Positions 29,348 through 37,044 of a stretch of 64,000 bases of DNA are shown in pieces. Each line of letters starts with the position of its first letter. Within the stretch, counting starts at the first letter, position 1. The DNA lies in assembly GCF_900231835.1 (NCBI RefSeq), contig NZ_OCTN01000002.1, positions 248,001 through 312,000 of the forward strand. Direction: 5' to 3'. A program made the position numbers and the translations under genes. The notes under the pieces are model-generated. The model had not been told where the DNA came from, did no database searches, and saw nothing but the letters and a program-made list of their open reading frames with translations. Source of the stretch: Pontivivens marinum. Lineage in GTDB: Bacteria; Pseudomonadota; Alphaproteobacteria; Rhodobacterales; Rhodobacteraceae.

Positions 29348-30857
29348 AGCGATTTCCTCGGCGTGCCTGTGAAATCGCGTCCCGAGCGGCAGCCATCAGC
29401 GCACCGGCCTTGTTGACCGTCTCCTGATATTCCGCCTCTGGATCGCTGTCATAAACAACGCCACCACCGGCCTGCACATACAGCGTCTCGTCCTTGAGCA
29501 CGGAGGTGCGCAGCGCGATGCAGATATCCATGTCACCATCAGCCGAGAAATAGCCGACGCCGCCGCCATAGACACCGCGTTTTTCGGTTTCCAGCTCGTC
29601 AATGATCTGCATCGCCCGCACCTTGGGCGCGCCAGATACCGTGCCGGCGGGCAGACCAGCCAGCAGGGCGTCCAGCGCATCAACGCCGGGGCGTAACTGC
29701 CCCTCAACATTGCTGACGATGTGCATCACGTGGGAATAACGCTCGATAATAAATGTCTCGGTCGGGTTCACGGTGCCGATTTCAGCCACGCGGCCAACAT
29801 CGTTGCGACCCAGATCCAGCAGCATCAGATGTTCGGCCCGTTCCTTTGGATCAGCGAGCAGTTCGTGCTCCAATGCCAAATCAGCCTGAGGGGTCACGCC
29901 ACGCTTGCGTGTGCCGGCAATCGGGCGGATCGTGACCTTACCGTCGCGCACCTGCACCAGAATTTCGGGGCTGGCACCGATAACCTGAAACCCGCCAAAG
30001 TCGAAATAGAACATATAGGGCGAGGGGTTGGTCCGCCGCAGCGACCGGTACAGTGCGAAGGGCGGCTCCTGAAATGGCAGGGACCAACGCTGCGATGGAA
30101 CAACCTGAAAGATGTCACCGGCGCGGATGTAGTCCTTGGCCTTTTCAACGATGATGTCGTACCCCGCGCGTGTGGTGTTCGACACGGGTTCTGGCATTTC
30201 GCCCGCACCGGTTACCTCCTGACGGGCACCGGTTGGGGCGCGATCCAGATCGGCAACGACGTCCATCACACGCTCCGCCGCCTGCGCATGGGCCGCGCGG
30301 GCGCTTTGCCCGCTGGCCGCCCAAACAGGGGAGACGATGATAACCTCATCCTTCACCGCATCAACAATCGCCACAACTGTCGGGCGCATCATTACTGCAT
30401 CTGGCAGGCCCAGCGGATCAGGGTTCACGTTAGGCAAGTGCTCAACATGGCGCACCATATCATAGCCCAGATACCCGAACAGGCCGGCAGCCATTGGCGG
30501 CAATTCTTCAGGTGTATCAATCCGGCATTCGGCCAGCAATTCGCGCAGGCTGTCCAGTGGAGCGCTTTCCTCCGCGACGAAGCTATCTGCATCGAAACGA
30601 GCGTTGCGGTTAATCTCCGCCTGAGGACCACGGCAGCGCCAGATCAGGTCAGGCTTCAACCCGATGACAGAATAGCGCCCACGGTTTTCACCACCGGTCA
30701 CGGATTCCAGCATGAAACTGTCACGCCGAGAGCCCGCAATTTTCAGCATCACACTGACCGGCGTGTCCAGATCAGCGACCAGGCGGGTCCAAACGACTTG
30801 GTTCCGTCCAGCCTCAAATTCAGCGGTAAAGTCGGAGAGTTCGGGATGTAACTGCAT
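29346..30857 (-). CDS. trpE: Anthranilate synthase component I
   Basis: Chorismate to anthranilate, using ammonia from TrpG. 503 residues. The Trp-binding feedback element SFMLESVTGGENRGRYSVIG lies near residues 47-66, the chorismate-binding region includes PSPYMFYFDFGGFQVIGASP, and GTVSGAPKVRAMQIIDELE and CIALRTSVLKD near the C-terminus are diagnostic. It starts 3 bases after the PpiD-like gene and is probably expressed with it. It is separated from trpG-D-C by the opposite-strand YibQ-like gene. Confidence 0.95.
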   Translation of the reverse strand: MQLHPELSDFTAEFEAGRNQVVWTRLVADLDTPVSVMLKIAGSRRDSFMLESVTGGENRGRYSVIGLKPDLIWRCRGPQAEINRNARFDADSFVAEESAPLDSLRELLAECRIDTPEELPPMAAGLFGYLGYDMVRHVEHLPNVNPDPLGLPDAVMMRPTVVAIVDAVKDEVIIVSPVWAASGQSARAAHAQAAERVMDVVADLDRAPTGARQEVTGAGEMPEPVSNTTRAGYDIIVEKAKDYIRAGDIFQVVPSQRWSLPFQEPPFALYRSLRRTNPSPYMFYFDFGGFQVIGASPEILVQVRDGKVTIRPIAGTRKRGVTPQADLALEHELLADPKERAEHLMLLDLGRNDVGRVAEIGTVNPTETFIIERYSHVMHIVSNVEGQLRPGVDALDALLAGLPAGTVSGAPKVRAMQIIDELETEKRGVYGGGVGYFSADGDMDICIALRTSVLKDETLYVQAGGGVVYDSDPEAEYQETVNKAGALMAAARDAISQARRGNR

Positions 30858-30860
30858 GAT

Positions 30861-32720
30861 TTAACGCAAGCTCAGAACGATTTGATCGAGGATCGATTGG
30901 TTCACAGTGATGCCGCGCTCATCCGCGATGGCATTGGCGAAATACCCGATAGTGTCGGCCTCAACATCTGCGCGGGTCTGCTCAATGAACAAGGTGCGCA
31001 GGGTTTGTGCTGCCTCATCCTCCAGATTGTAGGGGGTGATGGCGCTGAGCGAGATCAGGATCGCACCAGCCTCGTCCGAGATGACCAGCGTATCGCCGAC
31101 TTCGCCCTCGAAAAGCTGTGCGATTGTATCTGCGGGTAGAAAGCCGACATCGGCGTCGCGGGTGATTCCGTCATCCGACTGCAATTGCAGGTCCTCACGC
31201 TCGGCCAGCAGGCTAAGCGTCAGGCCGTCGGAAAGGGCGGTCTGCAATGCCTCAGCCCGCTGAACAGCGGCATCCCGTGCAGCGTCGTCACGCCATGCCT
31301 CGGAGACAGCATCGCGGATATCGGCCAAATCGGGCAGGGTGGGTTCGATAATCTCGTCCACGCGCACGGCGTAATAGGACAGGGTTCCCGCCTCAACCTG
31401 ATCACGATCCGCGCCGATATCACTGGCAAATGCCTCTGCAACTACCTCGGGCGGCAGACCTCCCACCTGACCTTGCGATACGGTGGTGGTGCCGAATTCA
31501 TAGGCGGTTTCCTCGGCGATGTTTTCGATGGTTGCGCCACCTGCGATCAGCTCCTCGACGTTCAGGCTTTCATCGATAACGATATCCTCTGCCTCGATGA
31601 TGGCGAGGTTGCTCTGAATGGTCGCGCGGGCATCCTCGAACGAGGTTTCATTTGCAGGAACGATTGCATTCACTGCGAACAATACCGGACCCAGATCGGT
31701 ATTTACGGGGCCGACAATGCCGGTTTCCTCAGTTGCGAAAACGACCTCACGCGCGGCGCGTTCCAGCGAGGTTGCATCGATCAGGCCCAGCGAAATGCTG
31801 CTTGCGTCCAAGCCACGCTCAACCGCCAAATCGGCCAGCGACGTTTCACCAGCATCAATCGCGGTGCGGGCTGCTTCGGCTGCGGCGCTGTCGGAAAACG
31901 CCAAGCGGTCAACGATGCGCTGCTCGGGTGTCTGATACTGGAACAAATCCCGCTCATATTCAGCGCGCAGTGCGTCGTCATCATAGTCAAGAGTTGCTGC
32001 AATCATCGCTGGCGTCAGGCGTGCATACGAGATCACGCGCTGTTCCGGAGTACGGAACTGGTCGGCGTTTTCCTCCAGATATGTTTGCAAAACATCATCA
32101 CCGGCAAGGTCGAGGATAAGCGGATCGGCTGGAACGAGAACCCAGTCGATGCTGCGCTCCTCACCCAGAAAGGTCAGCAATGTATCGGCAGCGACGGGTG
32201 GCAGGGCGGACCCCTCACCCACGAGGGTACTGACGGTGGCGACAGTTTCGGAATCGCGCATCAGCGCCTCGAACCGCGCAGGGTTCAGACCGCGCTGGCT
32301 GAGGAAGAAGTTATAGCTGGCCGTATCGAACTGACCCGCCGCGTTCGCCAGACCGGGTGTTTCCAGCAATTGGCGCTGAACAACCTCATCCGGTGTGGAA
32401 ACGCCCAGTTGCGTCGCCTCGTCCCGCAGCGCGGCGGAGCGCAGCAATTCGCCCAGCACCTGTTGGTCAATACCCTGTGCCTGTGCGGTTTGCGCATCAA
32501 TGCTGATGCCAAACTGGTTCTGGATCGCATTCACGCGGTTTTCAAAGGCGACGCGGTATTCGGTCACGGTAACATCCGTCTTACCGACCTTCGCAACGCT
32601 GGAGGCACTGCCGCCGGTCAGGATATCGGTGAACCCGAATGCGCCCAGACCCGCGATCAACAGAATGATGAGGATCCAGCCAAAGAAGCCGGATTTCTTT
32701 GAACGCATGGTGCTGAGCAT
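30861..32720 (-). CDS. ppiD: PpiD-like membrane-anchored peptidyl-prolyl isomerase/chaperone
   Basis: 619 residues. A short cytoplasmic tail and one membrane segment (SGFFGWILIILLIAGLGAFG, residues 10-29) anchor a periplasmic part with a SurA N-terminal-type domain (about 40-180) and a parvulin-like region in the middle (about 250-380). The parvulin part is divergent and may not be catalytic, as in E. coli PpiD. Such proteins help proteins leaving the Sec translocon to fold. The pairing with trpE is positional; a functional link is not evident. Confidence 0.82.
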   Translation of the reverse strand: MLSTMRSKKSGFFGWILIILLIAGLGAFGFTDILTGGSASSVAKVGKTDVTVTEYRVAFENRVNAIQNQFGISIDAQTAQAQGIDQQVLGELLRSAALRDEATQLGVSTPDEVVQRQLLETPGLANAAGQFDTASYNFFLSQRGLNPARFEALMRDSETVATVSTLVGEGSALPPVAADTLLTFLGEERSIDWVLVPADPLILDLAGDDVLQTYLEENADQFRTPEQRVISYARLTPAMIAATLDYDDDALRAEYERDLFQYQTPEQRIVDRLAFSDSAAAEAARTAIDAGETSLADLAVERGLDASSISLGLIDATSLERAAREVVFATEETGIVGPVNTDLGPVLFAVNAIVPANETSFEDARATIQSNLAIIEAEDIVIDESLNVEELIAGGATIENIAEETAYEFGTTTVSQGQVGGLPPEVVAEAFASDIGADRDQVEAGTLSYYAVRVDEIIEPTLPDLADIRDAVSEAWRDDAARDAAVQRAEALQTALSDGLTLSLLAEREDLQLQSDDGITRDADVGFLPADTIAQLFEGEVGDTLVISDEAGAILISLSAITPYNLEDEAAQTLRTLFIEQTRADVEADTIGYFANAIADERGITVNQSILDQIVLSLR

Positions 32721-32797
32721 GGTATCGCGACCCTTGTCTTATAAAGTTATCGAAGTGTTATTTGATGGGCACAGGATGCGCAAGCAAGCGCCCGCCC

Positions 32798-33970
32798 TTA
32801 GCCGGTGAAAGCGGCAATCCTGCGGGCCATTTCCTGCAATCCAGACACATCAGCATTGGCAAAGGCAACGCGCATCGTTCGCTCCGCAAAACCATCCGTT
32901 CCCGTTGGCGCAAACATTGTGCCGGGCAAGAGTAGCAGGGATTGATCGTCCACCAGACGCTGCGCCAGAACCTCGGATGACATATCAAACGGATGTTGCA
33001 GATATGCGAAATACGCACCCGAGCCCAGCCGTTGCCACCCGTTCAAATCATCCGTCAGGCGGTCAATTTCTGCGCGCCGAGAGAGGATCTCCGCTCGCTC
33101 ACCCGCCACCCAGTCGGATAGGTTTTGCAGGCCGTATAGCGCCGCGCGCTGTCCCAGCTGGTTCGGGCAAATGGTGACGGTGTCGAGGAACTTCTCAACC
33201 TGTACCATCCGCGCAGGGCCAGCAATAATTGCTCCTACGCGATGCCCCGTCAGGCGAAACGCCTTGGAGAATGAATATAGGTGGATCAGCGTGTCGCTCC
33301 AGTCAGGGTCAGCAAACAGGTCATGAGGTGCGCCCTCAACCGAATGAAAATCGCGGTATGTTTCATCGACGATCAGGGCGAGGCCGTGCTTGCGCGCTAG
33401 ATCAAAAAACGCACGCAGCAGCCCCGCCGGATATTCCGCACCAGTAGGGTTGTTCGGTGTCACAAGAACGATCGCCTTGGTCCGCGCATCGATCAGGGCC
33501 TCGGCCTCATCCACGTCGGGCAACATGCCGTCACCACAGGGCAGGGCGCGGGTTTCAACGCCGCTCATCCCCAACCACATCCGGTGGTTGAAATACCATG
33601 GCGAGGGCAGGATCACATTATCGCCAGCTTGCGCTAAGGTCGCCAGTGCCGCGCAAAACGCTTGGTTGCAGCCGGAAGTGATCGCAACCTGACTGCCCGC
33701 GATCTGCCCGCCATAGATTTTGCCCCATTGCTGTGCCACGGTATCGCGCAGTTCAGGCAAGCCCAGAACCGGTCCGTATAGATGTGCGCCGGGATCGTTC
33801 AGCACAATCTCCGCCATGGCCTGCCGCATCGGTTCGGGTGGCGGATCAACCGGGGCCGCTTGGGATAGGTTCAACAATGGGCGTTCAGCAGGGAAGATTT
33901 TTCCGGTTATCCACGTGCGTGCCTGCATGACTGGTGGAGAGAATGTAGCGGTAAAATCAGGGTTGGTCAT
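32798..33970 (-). CDS. Class I/II pyridoxal-phosphate aminotransferase
   Basis: Cytoplasmic fold-type I aminotransferase, 390 residues from the ATG at 33970, which follows GGAGAG. Motifs: YGPVLGLPELRDTVAQQWG, VAITSGCNQAFCAALATL, VTPNNPTGAEYP, LIVDETYRDF and the PLP lysine in YSFSKAFRLTGHRVGAI. The substrate is not clear from sequence; it is a different subfamily from the aspartate aminotransferase at 55.6 kb. Directly upstream on the same strand is the small secreted protein whose reading frame has been altered by a tandem duplication. Confidence 0.88.
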   Translation of the reverse strand: MTNPDFTATFSPPVMQARTWITGKIFPAERPLLNLSQAAPVDPPPEPMRQAMAEIVLNDPGAHLYGPVLGLPELRDTVAQQWGKIYGGQIAGSQVAITSGCNQAFCAALATLAQAGDNVILPSPWYFNHRMWLGMSGVETRALPCGDGMLPDVDEAEALIDARTKAIVLVTPNNPTGAEYPAGLLRAFFDLARKHGLALIVDETYRDFHSVEGAPHDLFADPDWSDTLIHLYSFSKAFRLTGHRVGAIIAGPARMVQVEKFLDTVTICPNQLGQRAALYGLQNLSDWVAGERAEILSRRAEIDRLTDDLNGWQRLGSGAYFAYLQHPFDMSSEVLAQRLVDDQSLLLLPGTMFAPTGTDGFAERTMRVAFANADVSGLQEMARRIAAFTG

Positions 33971-34036
33971 TGGTCTCTCCACAACTGCCACGGGCAATGC
34001 ATGTACGAAATAGCTGCACGACGGCTGGCGCTGGAT

Positions 34037-34492
34037 CTATAATTGGGTTCGGCAAACATAAATTGGGTTCGGCAAACATAGTTGATCAGTATAGCTAAGC
34101 TGTCCCTCGTCAAGATTGAGAAAAACGAGAGCCTGCGGTCCAGCCTGCTCGCCGTGGGCATATGGCGGCGGGGCGCGGTCATCACCACCGATCTGCGGCT
34201 CGTTCGGACGGCGCGAAACCCAATAGGCGGTGAGCTCTTGTTCAAACGGCTGGTCCAGCGCGGCGTCAGCGGACAGCAAAATACCATCAAATGTAAACGT
34301 GGCCTGACCCTGCATATATTCATCAGGCGTCAGAACCGCGTCACGCCAAAATGTACCCAGCGCCAATACGTAGTTTTGCGGTGACGCCGCCATGCTATTA
34401 AACATCTGCGCAGGGCCAGTTTCACGGCAGGATAGCGCGAATACCGGCGTTGCAAGCACCATTAGGCAGCACGCAAAAACTGTGGATTTCAT
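34037..34492 (-). CDS. Small secreted protein, C-terminus altered by a 20-bp duplication
   Basis: Unrecognised exported protein, 151 residues from the ATG at 34492 (GGGGGAA upstream). The signal peptide MKSTVFACCLMVLATPVFA is followed by LSCRETGPAQMF. The last seven residues, YVCRTQL, are encoded by the second copy of a perfect 20-bp tandem repeat. Reading with only one copy extends the protein to 171 residues with a new 27-residue tail containing two cysteines (in LFRTCIARGSCGETND) and a stop at 33957-33959, overlapping the aminotransferase start. The present form is therefore probably a recent frameshift derivative. It may have lost a disulfide partner for the mature N-terminal cysteine. 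Confidence 0.7.
   Translation of the reverse strand: MKSTVFACCLMVLATPVFALSCRETGPAQMFNSMAASPQNYVLALGTFWRDAVLTPDEYMQGQATFTFDGILLSADAALDQPFEQELTAYWVSRRPNEPQIGGDDRAPPPYAHGEQAGPQALVFLNLDEGQLSYTDQLCLPNPIYVCRTQL
34041..34080. repeat. Perfect 20-bp tandem duplication
   Basis: AATTGGGTTCGGCAAACATA at 34041-34060 is repeated exactly at 34061-34080. Twenty is not a multiple of three, so the duplication shifts the minus-strand reading frame of the secreted-protein gene near its 3' end. Nothing in the flanks suggests a transposon footprint; replication slippage is the likely cause. Confidence 0.97.
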
Positions 34493-34546
34493 CGTAATTC
34501 CCCCCGAAATGAATGTGCCGTTGCGCAGTGTTGCATTCAAGCTCTC

Positions 34547-34575
34547 TTGACGTGGCCCTCCGTCCCAGCCAATTG
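34547..34575 (+). promoter_or_regulatory. Candidate promoter of the ABC-F gene
   Basis: TTGACG (34547-34552) and CAATTG (34570-34575) with a 17-base spacer lie directly before the ATG at 34582. The -35 is good and the -10 poor; transcription would begin almost at the start codon, giving a very short leader. Confidence 0.3.
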
Positions 34576-34581
34576 AGGCGC

Positions 34582-36393
34582 ATGGCACAACCTCCTCTAC
34601 TGACCCTTTCCGATATCGCGCTGACTTTTGGTGGCGATCCTTTGTTCAACGGTGCGAGCCTGATCGTACAACCGGCAGACCGTGTATGTCTGGTCGGGCG
34701 TAACGGTTCGGGCAAATCCACGTTGATGAAAATCATGGCCGGTTTGGTCGAGGCGGATAGCGGCGAGCGCTTTATGCGCCCCGGTATGAACGTCTCCTAT
34801 ATGGACCAAGACCCTGACTTCACTGGATATGCCACGCTGGGTGACTTCGCGATGGAAGGTCTGGAATTTGGCATGGAGTGGAAGGTTTACGCCGCCGCTG
34901 AGGGGCTGAAGCTGGCACTGGAACGCGACCCCGCACAGGCATCAGGGGGAGAGCGCCGCCGCGCTGCTCTGGCAAAATTGCTGGCCGCTGAACCCGATTT
35001 GATGCTGCTGGACGAGCCGACGAACCACTTGGACATTCAGGCGATTGCCTGGCTTGAGGAGCATTTGAAGCAAACACGCTCTGCATTTGTGATGATTTCG
35101 CACGACCGAACCTTCCTGCGCGAACTAACTCAAGCGACCCTATGGGTTGATCGGGGCGTTGTGCGCCGGCAGGAGCGTGGCTTTGAAGGGTTCGAGGATT
35201 GGCGTGACAAAACCTTCGAGGAGGAGGATTTGCAGCGTCACAAGTTGAATCGCCTAATCAAGGATGAGGCGCGTTGGGCTGTTGAGGGTATCTCCGGACG
35301 GCGTAAGCGGAACCAGGGGCGTGTGCGCCGCCTAGGTGAATTGCGTGACGAGCGGTCAAGCCAAATCCGGCGTCAGGGGACGGCTGCGATGGGGTTCATG
35401 GCGGGGTCAAAATCCGGCCGCTTGGTGGTTGAGGCCACAGATATATCCAAGACCTATGAAGATACCGTTATCGTCAACGATTTTTCGATCCGCGTGATGC
35501 GTGGCGAACGGCTGGCACTGGTTGGGCCGAACGGCGCTGGCAAAACATCGCTGCTTAAGCTGCTGATCGGAGAGGAAAATCCGGACACCGGTACGGTAAA
35601 GATCGGCACCGGTCTAAACCCCGTTGTGTTTGATCAGAACCGTGCCGCGCTCGACCTGAATGCCAGCTTGTGGGAGAGCCTTGCCGGTGATCCGCTGCTG
35701 GGTGTTTCGGGGCGTTCGGATCAGGTTATGGTGCGCGGTACGCCGCGCCATGTTGTTGGCTATCTGAAGGATTTCCTGTTTGATGATCAACAGGTTAGAT
35801 CGCCTGTTAAGGCGCTGTCCGGTGGTGAGAAGGCACGTTTGTTGCTGGCCAAATTGATGGCGCGGGAAAGCAACCTGTTGATCCTCGACGAACCTACAAA
35901 CGATCTGGATGTTGAAACGCTGGATCTGTTGCAGGAGCTCGTAACAGATTATGATGGCACGGTTATTTTGGTCAGCCACGACCGTGACTTCCTTGACCGC
36001 GTGGCCACAACGACGATCCTGATGCAGGGTCAGGGGCGCACGCAGGTTTACGCCGGCGGGTGGTCCGATCTGGAGGCGCAGGGCGCGAAATTCGGTGAAA
36101 ATGCCGAGGCTGCTATCGGGCTGCAAAGTGCCAGCTCTACGGCTGCGCAGAAAAAGACTCAGGAATTACCCAAGGCCGCGCCCGTTGCCGCCAATCCGGT
36201 GAAGGTCGCTGCGCTGGAGGCCGAGATGGAAAAGCTGCAAGCGGAGATCGCAAAGCTGGAAAGCTTCCTCGCGGACCCTGACCTCTACGCCAAATCCCCC
36301 GCCAAGTTCGACAAGGCGACCGCTGGTCTGGTGGAGCGGCAGGAGAAGCTGGCGAAGGTTGAGGAGGAGTGGTTGGAGTTGTCGGAGGGGTGA
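34582..36393 (+). CDS. uup: ABC-F family ATPase of the Uup type
   Basis: Soluble protein of 603 residues with two ABC domains and no membrane part. First domain: Walker A GRNGSGKST, signature SGGERRRAALAKL, Walker B LMLLDEPTNHLD. Second: GPNGAGKTS, LSGGEKARLLLAKL, LLILDEPTNDLD. The C-terminal 80 residues (VKVAALEAEMEKLQAEIAKL onward) form a coiled coil, as in Uup. ABC-F proteins act on ribosomes or DNA intermediates; Uup loss raises transposon excision in E. coli. The ATG at 34582 gives the usual start before LLTLSDIALTFGG. Confidence 0.9.
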   Translation: MAQPPLLTLSDIALTFGGDPLFNGASLIVQPADRVCLVGRNGSGKSTLMKIMAGLVEADSGERFMRPGMNVSYMDQDPDFTGYATLGDFAMEGLEFGMEWKVYAAAEGLKLALERDPAQASGGERRRAALAKLLAAEPDLMLLDEPTNHLDIQAIAWLEEHLKQTRSAFVMISHDRTFLRELTQATLWVDRGVVRRQERGFEGFEDWRDKTFEEEDLQRHKLNRLIKDEARWAVEGISGRRKRNQGRVRRLGELRDERSSQIRRQGTAAMGFMAGSKSGRLVVEATDISKTYEDTVIVNDFSIRVMRGERLALVGPNGAGKTSLLKLLIGEENPDTGTVKIGTGLNPVVFDQNRAALDLNASLWESLAGDPLLGVSGRSDQVMVRGTPRHVVGYLKDFLFDDQQVRSPVKALSGGEKARLLLAKLMARESNLLILDEPTNDLDVETLDLLQELVTDYDGTVILVSHDRDFLDRVATTTILMQGQGRTQVYAGGWSDLEAQGAKFGENAEAAIGLQSASSTAAQKKTQELPKAAPVAANPVKVAALEAEMEKLQAEIAKLESFLADPDLYAKSPAKFDKATAGLVERQEKLAKVEEEWLELSEG

Positions 36394-36449
36394 GGTCTCC
36401 CCACAGGCAGGTTATTAGAAATAGGTTAGCCCAGTCTAGGTGCCTTAAA

Positions 36450-37007
36450 TCATGCGCAGATTGCAAAGATGAATGCCGCAGTCGGCATAAAAAACTGTAT
36501 CATAAGTACGCTACGACCGCTTCTCTTATTAAAATGCGTACCTTCAAAACGATCCCTATTCATAAATTCAGGGATTTTTTCGTAAAAACGCTCAACAAAA
36601 ATATCTACTATTTCATCATTTTTCACATCAAAATTATTAGGCATCTCCCACATAAATCTCTTTAGACTGCCATTTGTGCTCAAACCGCTGGATTCACCCC
36701 TCGCTGTCGTCTCTATGAAGTCGTTTAGGTGGCGAGCAGAGTTGTGCAATATTGAAAATTTGTCGCTCGCGATTTCGCTGTGTAAGTGTAGGGAAAAGCT
36801 TGCGTAAAAAAACATTAACAATGAGTTTAATAGAGTCTCAAATAACCTCTCGTCGGGGTTCAGTCGAAGGCCAAGAAACTCAAAATTTGTCCAATCGACG
36901 TTCATCACTTTTGCTAGAACACACGTAAATATTGCGCCATATAGCAGAGCAACAGCCTCTTCAGAGTTTCTGGCGACAAACCGCTTGCCATCGGTGCTTT
37001 TAAACAA
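36450..37007 (-). CDS. AT-rich orphan membrane protein
   Basis: Unrecognised, 185 residues. Three hydrophobic stretches are visible: AVALLYGAIFTCVLAKVM (about 18-35), LLNSLLMFFYASFSLHL (about 60-76) and SVLMIQFFMPTAAFIFAICA at the extreme C-terminus. Between the second and third lies a soluble region with many charged residues. The gene and its flanks are much richer in A and T, and use codons such as ATT, AAA and TTT more, than uup and parE on either side, which suggests acquisition from another genome. No neighbour shares its direction closely (parE starts 2 kb upstream and ends 37 bases before it). Function unknown. Confidence 0.6.
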   Translation of the reverse strand: MFKSTDGKRFVARNSEEAVALLYGAIFTCVLAKVMNVDWTNFEFLGLRLNPDERLFETLLNSLLMFFYASFSLHLHSEIASDKFSILHNSARHLNDFIETTARGESSGLSTNGSLKRFMWEMPNNFDVKNDEIVDIFVERFYEKIPEFMNRDRFEGTHFNKRSGRSVLMIQFFMPTAAFIFAICA

Positions 37008-37044
37008 TTTTGCTCAACGTCCCAATCAGATTCTATTCCGAAAC

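Noticed and set aside
31185-32702. A 505-codon open frame on the plus strand opposite the ppiD-like gene, with similar long antisense frames opposite ureC, trpE and trpD
   Set aside because: They mirror the codon periodicity of the real genes, contain Cys- and His-rich nonsense protein, match no family and have no ribosome-binding site.
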